Assembly: GCA_903829855.1 (NCBI GenBank)
Contig: CAIKRN010000124.1
Coordinates: 1 to 22,756, forward strand
From: an uncultured Opitutia bacterium
GTDB lineage: Bacteria > Verrucomicrobiota > Verrucomicrobiia > Opitutales > UBA953
DNA: 22,756 nt
Reading direction: 5' to 3'
Shown here: piece after piece, positions 16,230 through 22,170 of the stretch
Position numbering within the stretch: the stretch's first letter is position 1
Layout: every line of letters begins with the position of its first letter
Translations under genes and position numbers: made by a program
Notes under the pieces: generated by a model
The model's input: the letters and a program-made list of their open reading frames with translations, nothing else
Told to the model about the DNA's origin: nothing
Databases searched by the model: none

Positions 16230-16249
16230 CGATGCGCTCAAGCGCATCG
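16230..16249. terminator. Hairpin between tRNA-Leu and the convergent DUF4236 gene
   Basis: A perfect 9-bp inverted repeat, CGATGCGCT (16230-16238) and AGCGCATCG (16241-16249), with 2 nt between the arms. It lies midway between the tRNA 3' end and the stop of the convergent small gene. It lacks a clear T run on either strand, so it is a weak candidate terminator or processing signal. Confidence 0.45.
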
Positions 16250-16257
16250 TGCGTGCG

Positions 16258-16521
16258 TCAATGCGTGTAAGCCAAGACACCGCCGAGCGAGGCGGCGATG
16301 AGTAGCCCAAAAATGAACAGCGAAGCACAGCCTCGCTTAGATAGACGCTCCTTATAGGAAAGGCCGCTGCCCGGTACGCCAACCGTACCATCCACGCGAT
16401 CCTTGCGAATATTCACCGAGGCGCCGGGACGGCCGGCCGAGAGCGAAGCTCCCTTCTTCGAAAGATTTATCCGCAAGAATTTGCCGAGCGGAATGACTTT
16501 GCGGAATCGGAAGAAACCCAT
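16258..16521 (-). CDS. Small DUF4236 protein with C-terminal membrane segment
   Basis: An 87-aa protein. The ATG at 16521 gives MGFFRFRKVIPLGKFLRINL, the exact start of the DUF4236 pattern, followed by SKKGASLSAGRPGASVNI and GTVGVPGSGLSYKERLSK (residues about 1-60). A ten-residue longer start at 16551 is possible but does not fit the family. Residues about 66-85 (LFIFGLLIAASLGGVLAY) form one membrane helix. DUF4236 occurs in small proteins of unknown function, often in accessory or mobile regions. It is convergent with tRNA-Leu. Confidence 0.82.
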   Translation of the reverse strand: MGFFRFRKVIPLGKFLRINLSKKGASLSAGRPGASVNIRKDRVDGTVGVPGSGLSYKERLSKRGCASLFIFGLLIAASLGGVLAYTH

Positions 16522-16663
16522 GGGACAAAGCTGAAGCCCCGCGCCCGACACCGCAAGAACGGGAAAGCCCGCCCAAAGAGGGGACCTTTATGACACACCA
16601 TCCTGCAAGACAGGCTTGAAGGCCGCCCGCCCCTCCGCATTGTTAAGTCAGTTCCTTATTAGT
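16522..16663. other. Non-coding stretch upstream of DUF4236 and the structured RNA
   Basis: No credible gene. It should contain the promoter of the minus-strand DUF4236 gene and of the plus-strand structured element. Two small hairpins are visible: CGGG-AAAG-CCCG at 16560-16571 and CCTG-CAAGA-CAGG at 16602-16614. No convincing promoter hexamers were found. Confidence 0.4.
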
Positions 16664-16803
16664 CGCATCACGAGCGAGACCGGCGAAAGCCAGATCCCGC
16701 ACCAACCGAGCCCTTCCGGGCCACGGTGGTCATCGAAACCGCAAGGATTCGAGATGAGAGCCGAAAGGCTAAAACAACCCAACACTGGGTTGATCGTGAT
16801 GCG
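16664..16803 (+). ncRNA. Putative structured RNA: six-way junction with five hairpins (riboswitch, leader or ncRNA of unknown class)
   Basis: A perfect 10-bp closing stem, CGCATCACGA (16664-16673) with TCGTGATGCG (16794-16803), encloses five consecutive hairpins. H1 16674-16700: GCGAG/CCCGC with one mismatch, an internal loop, then GGC-GAAA-GCC. H2 16705-16727: ACCG/CGGT and GCCC-TTCC-GGGC. H3 16731-16756: CATC/GATG, GAA/TTC with a 2-nt bulge, an A-A mismatch, then CC-GCAA-GG. H4 16759-16770: AGCC-GAAA-GGCT. H5 16775-16792: CAACCCA-ACAC-TGGGTTG. Linkers are 0-4 nt. GNRA loops (GAAA, GCAA, GAAA) occur only if the plus strand is the RNA. It ends 21 nt before the start codon of a 74-aa gene, with no T run, so a leader element is likely, though a free RNA is possible. 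I do not recognise a known class. Confidence 0.75.
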
Positions 16804-16824
16804 CGCCCCTTTCACCGCACGCCC

Positions 16825-17049
16825 ATGATCAACACCAACGACAACAATACTCCAGCCGGCCCGCGACTCTCCATCCGGGTCGACGGGGACAACCGCCTGC
16901 ACCACCTGTGGAATAATAACGGGACCTGGTGGTTACACTACACTGAGCACCTGCCGGACTTCACCAAGCGCCGGGTGCGCCGCTCACTCCGTACCCATGA
17001 CCTCGAGCTGGCTATCCAGCGGCGTGACGCATGGCTGACGGCTGCCTAA
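16825..17049 (+). CDS. 74-aa protein resembling the N-terminal part of a tyrosine recombinase
   Basis: The ATG at 16825 starts MINTNDNNTPAGPRLSIRVD. Then HLWNNNGTWWLHYTEHLPDF and RVRRSLRTHDLELAIQRRDA follow, ending in WLTAA. The pattern (aromatic three-stranded sheet, basic RRSLxTxDxxxAxxRRD, helix) resembles the arm-type N-terminal DNA-binding segment of phage-type integrases, but no core-binding or catalytic domain follows: the frame stops at 17049 and downstream sequence is unrelated. It could be a small DNA- or RNA-binding protein in its own right or a relic of an integrase; the intact ORF and its placement directly behind the structured RNA favour the first. An open frame extends upstream to 16726, but it runs through the RNA element and looks non-coding. 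Confidence 0.65.
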   Translation: MINTNDNNTPAGPRLSIRVDGDNRLHHLWNNNGTWWLHYTEHLPDFTKRRVRRSLRTHDLELAIQRRDAWLTAA

Positions 17050-17121
17050 CTCCATTATGAGTTTCGCCTTAGGCATCTTACTCTTCCACGCTCTCGCCGC
17101 GCGTGAACTCTGATGACGAAA

Positions 17122-18024
17122 TTAGAATCGCGCGCCCACTCGAGCCGCTAGCCCCCAGGTTGCACCGGACTGGAAGGCACCCTCATCTAACCCATCATGT
17201 CGGAATGACTGGCGGGCGAAGGGGACCCATTCCGCACTGCCGCGTACAAACCACGTGCCACTCTTCTCCAAAAACTGCGTAACGCCCAAGCGCATCGGCA
17301 CCTCGCCGATCGCCACCGCGCGAGAACCGTAAACCACGCTCGGCGTCAGTTGGAAATTCATCGTCTCATAGGCCACACTGAAATCGACCATCGTCGCGTG
17401 ATCTTCCGTCAGGAATCCGCGCAGAATAATCCCGTTCTGCAGGCCGGTGGCGCGCAGTTCCACTTCGGCGTATTTACAGGGACGCCAGACAGCCTTGATA
17501 TAAGGAATCGGAAGGACTGATGCCTCCAGGCGATCTTCCAAGAGCACCCCCAGTGCGACATCCGTTTCTGCATCGGGACGCCAGCGAACGGCGCCACCCA
17601 AGCCCCAACGGCGACCGGCACCCAGGCCCACCCCTTGTTCGGCGGCACACTCGGCTGCATAGATTACCTGAACTCCATATTTCTCATTCCAATCCCACTG
17701 CTTAAACCCCGTAAGCATCACGTCTGTCACGGCACCATAGGAACGATCCGTGCCCGCAATCGCACCGCTGAATCGATTCTGGTAGCGATACCATTCAAGG
17801 TCAGCCGCTTGGTCATTGGTCTGATAGACGAGCTCGAGCCCAGTGCGCGAACGGCCATATTCACCCGAAACCCCTCCAGAATGGCTAACGATATCGTCGC
17901 CGCGATACTGCCAATCCGTAATCGCTACCCAGTTCTTAGCCGGCGGGGCTTGATCGGCGGCCAATGTCGAAGAATAGCATGCACAAACTAGGGCAATATG
18001 CTTAATAATAAGCAGTTGTTTCAT
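17122..18024 (-). CDS. Outer-membrane beta-barrel protein, DUF6268-like
   Basis: A 300-aa protein. The signal peptide is MKQLLIIKHIALVCACYSST, cleaved near LAA at 21-23. The remainder alternates amphipathic strands with aromatic girdle residues (YRGDDIVSHSGGVSGEY, TGLELVYQTND, DVMLTGFKQWDW, VELRATGLQNGIILRGF, VDFSVAYETMNFQLTPS) and ends in ARVGARF with the terminal Phe of an outer-membrane beta-signal. Length and layout fit the DUF6268 outer-membrane family seen in Verrucomicrobiota; the function is unknown. It diverges from amt1 with 95 nt between the starts; the shared region holds the sigma-54 promoter that reads toward amt1. No Shine-Dalgarno sequence is present. Confidence 0.75.
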   Translation of the reverse strand: MKQLLIIKHIALVCACYSSTLAADQAPPAKNWVAITDWQYRGDDIVSHSGGVSGEYGRSRTGLELVYQTNDQAADLEWYRYQNRFSGAIAGTDRSYGAVTDVMLTGFKQWDWNEKYGVQVIYAAECAAEQGVGLGAGRRWGLGGAVRWRPDAETDVALGVLLEDRLEASVLPIPYIKAVWRPCKYAEVELRATGLQNGIILRGFLTEDHATMVDFSVAYETMNFQLTPSVVYGSRAVAIGEVPMRLGVTQFLEKSGTWFVRGSAEWVPFARQSFRHDGLDEGAFQSGATWGLAARVGARF

Positions 18025-18089
18025 GGGTTTAATTTAATTTACCCCTGTTTTCCTCGATAGCAAGCGAGTTGAGTTATGTGCCTAAAAAA

Positions 18090-18105
18090 TGGCACACTAT
18101 TTGCT
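18090..18105 (+). promoter_or_regulatory. Sigma-54 promoter of the first amt gene
   Basis: TGGCACACTATTTGCT is a full match to the -24/-12 consensus TGGCAC-N5-TTGCW. The GC of the -12 element is at 18103-18104, so the start site is expected near 18116, about 4 nt before the ATG at 18120. Sigma-54 control with an NtrC-like activator is the classical mode for ammonium transporters; no clear activator sites were found in the short upstream region. Confidence 0.88.
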
Positions 18106-18119
18106 TAATAAAAAGCATC

Positions 18120-19397
18120 ATGTTGATTTTTGCTACCCCTGCCCCCACCGCTGGCGACAACACCTGGGTCCTCATTAGTTCTGCTCTGGTTTTAATGATG
18201 TGTATCCCGGGTCTGTTTCTCTTCTACGGCGGCTTAGTCCGAAGCAAAAACGTCCTCTCGATCGCTGCCCAGTGTCTCGCTCTCACCGCGATGGGTATCC
18301 TGATGTGGTGGGCCTTCGGATATAGTTTGGTCTTCGGCGTGAGTTTGAAGGGGTCGCTGCTTGGACATATTTTTGGCGGAGTGGAAAATCTCGGGTTCAA
18401 CGGCCTAGGCGCTGGCTCAAGTCTCTATGAGTCACGAATTTCCTCCGCCACCTTTGCACTATTCCAAGCGATGTTCGCCGCAATCACCCCGGCGCTTATC
18501 ATCGGAGCCGTCGCTGAACGCATGAAGTTCAGCGCAGTCATGCTCTTCTCGGCACTATGGACGATTCTCGTCTACTACCCCGTCGCCCATGCAGTCTGGG
18601 GCGCGAGTGGTGCCTTCTCCGGCCTAAATAATCCCGATGCGACATTCAAGGCCGCGGACTTCGCCGGCGGCATTGTCGTGCACATGACTTCCGGTTGGTC
18701 CGCCCTCCTCCTCTGCATCCTTGTTGGGCCGCGCGCAGGCTTCGGTAAACGCCCGATGCCCCCGCACAGCATGGTGCTTTGTGTTGCGGGCACGGGCTTA
18801 CTTTGGGCAGGCTGGTATGGCTTTAACGCTGGTTCGGCACTGGCGGCAGACAGCATCGCGATTCAAGCCTTCCTGACGACCACCTTGGGGGCGGCCGCGG
18901 CCACCGTGTCTTGGGCTGTGATTGAAAAACTCCACCGCGGCAAACCTTCGGTGCTAGGCCTTTGCTCGGGTGCGATTGCCGGACTTGCCACGATTACGAA
19001 TGCCGCGGGCTTTGTTTCAGGTGGCTCCGCCGTGGTCATCGGCCTGCTCGCCGGCTCGATTTCTTACTGGGCCTGTTCGGTGCTTAAGCCCAAGTTCGGC
19101 TATGACGACGCCCTGGATACTTTCGGAGTGCATGGCATCGGTGGCACCATCGGTGCGCTCGCGACCGCTCTACTCATGAACGCCCAGGCGAACCCCACCG
19201 GCGGGGAACTCATCACAAAGGGCCTGCTTAAGGGTCAGCTTCTCGCCATGCTGCTTTGCATCCTCCTCTCGCTAGCGATGACCTGGCTGATTGCCAAAAT
19301 CGTGGCGACGACGATCGGCCTACGGGTATCGGAAGAAGGTGAAGCTCAAGGACTCGATATCGCGGACCACGGCGAAGAAGGCTATAATCACAATTAA
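18120..19397 (+). CDS. Ammonium transporter (Amt family), first copy
   Basis: A 425-aa inner-membrane protein with eleven membrane helices expected, which takes up ammonium through a trimeric channel. Family residues are clear: D180 and H188 in DFAGGIVVHMTSG (equivalent to D160/H168 of E. coli AmtB), H338 in LDTFGVHGIGG (H318 equivalent), WYGFNAGSALAAD and the cytoplasmic end GLDIADHGEEGYNHN. It has no cleavable signal peptide, only MLIFATPAPTAGDNTW before helix 1. A longer frame from 18069 would place the start upstream of the sigma-54 promoter, so ATG 18120 is preferred. No Shine-Dalgarno sequence is present. It lies tandem to a closely related second copy, and no PII gene (glnK/glnB) is adjacent in the window. 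Confidence 0.93.
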   Translation: MLIFATPAPTAGDNTWVLISSALVLMMCIPGLFLFYGGLVRSKNVLSIAAQCLALTAMGILMWWAFGYSLVFGVSLKGSLLGHIFGGVENLGFNGLGAGSSLYESRISSATFALFQAMFAAITPALIIGAVAERMKFSAVMLFSALWTILVYYPVAHAVWGASGAFSGLNNPDATFKAADFAGGIVVHMTSGWSALLLCILVGPRAGFGKRPMPPHSMVLCVAGTGLLWAGWYGFNAGSALAADSIAIQAFLTTTLGAAAATVSWAVIEKLHRGKPSVLGLCSGAIAGLATITNAAGFVSGGSAVVIGLLAGSISYWACSVLKPKFGYDDALDTFGVHGIGGTIGALATALLMNAQANPTGGELITKGLLKGQLLAMLLCILLSLAMTWLIAKIVATTIGLRVSEEGEAQGLDIADHGEEGYNHN

Positions 19398-19508
19398 GGT
19401 ACCGGCACGTGATGGCGAAGAAGCGACTTGCTTGAAAAAAAGCAGGCTGCCGGGGTCCGTGCGTCTGATTTTAAGCACATTTTAAGGTTAGATTCTAATC
19501 CGGAGGGT
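19398..19508 (+). other. Spacer between amt copies with an inverted repeat near the second promoter
   Basis: A 111-nt non-coding stretch. An imperfect inverted repeat, GGTTAGA-T-TCTAATC (19486-19500), ends 8 nt before the -24 element of the second sigma-54 promoter and may be a regulator site. A TTGCTT/AAGCA hairpin without a T run (about 19429-19445) is a poor terminator, so read-through from the first copy is possible. Confidence 0.35.
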
Positions 19509-19524
19509 TGGCACGAGGGTTGCG
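19509..19524 (+). promoter_or_regulatory. Sigma-54 promoter of the second amt gene
   Basis: TGGCACGAGGGTTGCG has the complete TGGCAC and TTGC elements with N5 spacing; only the last position departs from consensus. The GC of the -12 element is at 19522-19523, predicting transcription from about 19535, 4 nt before the ATG at 19539. The distance from the -12 C to the ATG (16 nt) is identical to that at the first amt gene. Confidence 0.87.
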
Positions 19525-19538
19525 AATGACCTCTCGCC

Positions 19539-21092
19539 ATGAACTCCCTGCTACGAACTCTCACCATCCTCGCTCTGGCGTCAGTGCCCTACCTGTCGTC
19601 CGCGCAGAACGCACCCGCTCCCGCTCCCGCGGCGACCCCCGCTGCAGAAGCAGCCAAAACACCTCCGCCGCCCACGCCGTCGATCGAGCAGCGCTTAGCG
19701 GGTGTTGAGGCCTACCTCTCCAACGGTGACCCCACCGCACCCCTCAAGACCGGGCCCAAGGATAAGGACGGCAACCCGACCATTCCGGCCGGCTTGACGA
19801 CCCCAGCGGCCCAGACTCCTGGCCCCGGTCACAACGCCTTCATGATGATCAGTGCTGCGTTGGTGCTCTTCATGACTCTCCCTGGCCTCTTCCTCTTCTA
19901 CGGTGGCCTGGTTCGGGCGAAGAACGTCCTCTCCGTGGTCGCCCAGTGCTTCGGCTTAGCTGGATTGGTGACCGTTCTCTGGTGGGCAGTTGGATATTCC
20001 CTCGTCTTCGGTAAGAGCTTCGACGGAACGTTCCTCGGACACTTCTTCGGCGGCAGTGAATATTTCTTCCTGAAGGATGTCACCTCTGCCCCCAATACTG
20101 ATTACGCCTTCTGGATTTCCCAGAACGTCTTCGCGATGTACCAGCTGATGTTCGCAATCATCACCCCGGCCCTCATCGTGGGCGCCATCGCTGAGCGCAT
20201 GAAATTCTCCGCCGTGATGCTCTTCATGCTCGGATGGATGTTCATCGTCTACTTCCCGATGGCCCACGCCATCTGGGGTATCACCGGCGACATGAACGGC
20301 GTATGGAACGCCAAGGCCTCCATCAAGGCGATCGACTTCGCGGGCGGCACGGTGGTTCACATGACCTCGGGCTGGTCTGCCCTCCTCCTCTGCCTCATCC
20401 TCGGACCTCGTATCGGCTTCGGAAAGAAGACCATGGCGCCCCACAGCATGGTGCTCTGCGCCATCGGTACGGGCATGCTCTGGGTAGGCTGGTACGGCTT
20501 CAATGCTGGCTCTGCGCTCGCTGCCGACGTCGTAGGCGCACAGGCCTTCACGACCACGACGCTCGCCGCGGCCGTCGGTGCCTTCACCTGGGCCGCCCTC
20601 GAATGGATTCTCCGCAAGCACGCCAGCGTGCTTGGTTTCTGCTCGGGTGCCGTCGCTGGCCTCGTCGTGATCACGCCAGCTGCGGGCTTTGTCTCCGCTA
20701 GCTCCGCGGTCCTCATCGGTGTACTCGCCGGCGTGGTGCCCTTCCTCGCGGTGGTCTACCTGAAGTCCAAGCTCGGCTACGATGACGCGCTCGACACCTT
20801 CGGGGTCCACGCCGTCGGCGGCACCCTCGGCGCCATCGTGACTGGCATTTGCGCCACGGCCGACGCCAACAGCAACCTCACCACGAACCTCAAGGACATC
20901 ATCGCAGGCAAGACCCTGTACATCGAACAGTTCAAGGCGATCGGCGTGACGCTGGTCATCTCGCTCCTCGGTACGCTCATCCTCGCCTATGTGGTCAAGG
21001 CCATCGTCGGCTTGCGCCCGACCGAAGAAGAGGAAGCCCGCGGTCTGGATATCTCGGACCACGGCGAAGAAGGTTACAGCCACAACTCGTAA
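19539..21092 (+). CDS. Ammonium transporter (Amt family), second copy with long periplasmic N-terminus
   Basis: A 517-aa protein. A signal peptide (MNSLLRTLTILALASVPYLS, cleaved after SAQ or nearby) is followed by a Pro/Ala-rich linker (24-47), a short helix (SIEQRLAGVEAYL, 48-60) and another Pro-rich stretch before the Amt domain (about 97-515). Conserved residues are D266 and H274 in DFAGGTVVHMTSG, H424 in LDTFGVHAVGG, WYGFNAGSALAAD, and the end GLDISDHGEEGYSHNS. The start is fixed: an in-frame stop lies at 19527-19529, with no start codon between it and 19539. It resembles the first copy along its length, so the pair arose by duplication. A strong terminator follows. Confidence 0.95.
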   Translation: MNSLLRTLTILALASVPYLSSAQNAPAPAPAATPAAEAAKTPPPPTPSIEQRLAGVEAYLSNGDPTAPLKTGPKDKDGNPTIPAGLTTPAAQTPGPGHNAFMMISAALVLFMTLPGLFLFYGGLVRAKNVLSVVAQCFGLAGLVTVLWWAVGYSLVFGKSFDGTFLGHFFGGSEYFFLKDVTSAPNTDYAFWISQNVFAMYQLMFAIITPALIVGAIAERMKFSAVMLFMLGWMFIVYFPMAHAIWGITGDMNGVWNAKASIKAIDFAGGTVVHMTSGWSALLLCLILGPRIGFGKKTMAPHSMVLCAIGTGMLWVGWYGFNAGSALAADVVGAQAFTTTTLAAAVGAFTWAALEWILRKHASVLGFCSGAVAGLVVITPAAGFVSASSAVLIGVLAGVVPFLAVVYLKSKLGYDDALDTFGVHAVGGTLGAIVTGICATADANSNLTTNLKDIIAGKTLYIEQFKAIGVTLVISLLGTLILAYVVKAIVGLRPTEEEEARGLDISDHGEEGYSHNS

Positions 21093-21115
21093 GCAACTCT
21101 CCAGGGAGTGGGCTC

Positions 21116-21149
21116 GAAGGCCGTCCGATTTCGGACGGCCTTCTTCTTT
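21116..21149 (+). terminator. Rho-independent terminator after the second amt gene
   Basis: A perfect 12-bp stem, GAAGGCCGTCCG (21116-21127) with CGGACGGCCTTC (21132-21143), loop ATTT, followed by TTCTTT. It begins 24 nt after the amt stop and isolates the amt pair from the MerR-VWA genes. Confidence 0.93.
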
Positions 21150-21201
21150 GGTGAGAATCCCCGTAAAAGCCGACATTCCAAGATTGCCAATGCGAGATGC
21201 T

Positions 21202-21215
21202 GACACCATAGTGTC
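21202..21215. promoter_or_regulatory. Inverted repeat upstream of the MerR-type gene
   Basis: GACAC-CATA-GTGTC, 18 nt before the start codon at 21233, in an AT-rich stretch. It could be an operator for the MerR-type protein. It shares the outer CAC...GTG with the palindrome downstream of the same gene, at a different spacing. Confidence 0.35.
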
Positions 21216-21232
21216 TCTATTAAATCAATAAT

Positions 21233-22072
21233 ATGATGAAAATATCCGCCCGCCTCCATGATGAGGAGTTTCTCGGTACCGCTGAAGAACTTGCCGCCTT
21301 CGTCTCGGACAAGCTGGATGAACTCGGCTTTGGCGACCGGCACCGCTCGACTGAGCGACTCGTCCGCTTTTATACCTACCAAGGCCTGCTCTCCAAGCCC
21401 GAGCGAGCCGAGGACGATCGCCGCAAAGCCAATTTCGGCCCCCTGCAGGTGCGCCAGTTACTCCTGGCCCGACTTCTAGCCGAGCGTGGCTGGGATCTTG
21501 ATCGAATTGGTAGCCTCCTACGAGATAACCCCAACGTCCCAAAGCTCAACCATCTGATCGACGAATTAGCCACCCCCACCGAGGCGGAAAAGCTGTTCTT
21601 TAAGACCCGGAGTTCGCCTGCCATGGCCGACTTTAACGACGATATGGATACGATCCGGGAACCTGACAGCAGCTTCGCTCTCCGAAAAAAAGGCCCCGCG
21701 CGCACCCTCGCCAGCGCGGGAGCGCCATCGGCCAGCCAAGGCATGCCCCGCCAACGGTCCTATGCGATGATCCAGCAGATTAAGCAGGTAGCCGAATCCG
21801 AAAGTCCGGCGGAAAGCTTCCGGGTATTACTTAAAAAGGAAATGATGCGGCCGGACATAAGTGAAGAAGCCCGAGAGTTCCTCGCGCAACTTCAGGCCTT
21901 CAACCCCACCTCGCGCGGCGATGAACCAAGAAGCGAACGGTGGACGAGATTACGGCTCACTTACTGGTGCGAGGCCCATTTCAATATAGACAGTAGGGTT
22001 AACCCGACCAAACAGGAACTGCAGGAAATCGTGGACGGATTTAGCAAAGCATTGATGAATAAGTACTTATAA
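21233..22072 (+). CDS. MerR-type transcriptional regulator
   Basis: A 279-aa protein starting at ATG 21233 (a second ATG follows at once). Residues about 38-97 form a MerR-like winged helix: STERLVRFYTYQGLLSKPER resembles the MerR 'R-YYE-GLL' wing region, and FGPLQVRQLLLARLLAERGW followed by LDRIGSLL continues the fold. The middle (about 110-185) is low complexity and probably flexible. The C-terminal part, with WTRLRLTYWCEAHFNIDS, contains no known ligand or metal motif; no cysteine cluster for metals is present. It precedes a VWA gene by 98 nt; MerR-type regulators next to VWA proteins occur in other phyla, to my recollection, and a functional link is likely. It has no Shine-Dalgarno sequence. 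Confidence 0.78.
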   Translation: MMKISARLHDEEFLGTAEELAAFVSDKLDELGFGDRHRSTERLVRFYTYQGLLSKPERAEDDRRKANFGPLQVRQLLLARLLAERGWDLDRIGSLLRDNPNVPKLNHLIDELATPTEAEKLFFKTRSSPAMADFNDDMDTIREPDSSFALRKKGPARTLASAGAPSASQGMPRQRSYAMIQQIKQVAESESPAESFRVLLKKEMMRPDISEEAREFLAQLQAFNPTSRGDEPRSERWTRLRLTYWCEAHFNIDSRVNPTKQELQEIVDGFSKALMNKYL

Positions 22073-22082
22073 TTATGACAGT

Positions 22083-22094
22083 CACTAATTAGTG
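22083..22094. promoter_or_regulatory. Perfect 12-bp palindrome between the MerR-type and VWA genes
   Basis: CACTAATTAGTG is a perfect palindrome in an AT-rich gap, 10 nt after the MerR-type stop and about 30 nt upstream of a TTGACA (22124-22129). That hexamer has no good -10 partner. An operator upstream of the VWA gene is the natural reading; as a terminator it would be very weak. Confidence 0.45.
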
Positions 22095-22170
22095 TTATTT
22101 TAAGGAAAGATACTACCTAACTGTTGACACTTTTGGGATTTAGGTAAGAGTGGGGGAGATGATTGCTCCC

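Noticed and set aside
16748..16778. Hammerhead ribozyme-like core (GATGA, stem with GAAA loop, AAAAC)
   Set aside because: The invariant CUGAUGA is not present (the sequence reads CGAGATGA) and the segment is better explained by hairpins H3 and H4 of the larger fold.
16616..16905. Short open frames on both strands across the structured element (16616-16828 plus, 16648-16905 minus)
   Set aside because: They have no family resemblance and overlap the RNA fold; codon composition is unlike neighbouring genes.
17057..17113. 18-residue hydrophobic mini-frame MSFALGILLFHALAAREL
   Set aside because: It is too short to support, with no ribosome-binding site and no conservation information; kept only as a note.
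18069..18119. Longer start (TTG at 18069 or GTG at 18078) for the first amt gene
   Set aside because: These codons lie upstream of the sigma-54 start site and add residues unlike any Amt N-terminus.
19429..19445. Terminator after the first amt gene
   Set aside because: The short imperfect stem has no T run on the transcribed side.
19956..21209. 417-aa minus-strand open frame opposite the second amt gene
   Set aside because: It is very rich in Glu, Asp, His, Arg and Gly, as mirror frames of membrane-protein genes are, and lies fully inside an unambiguous Amt coding region.
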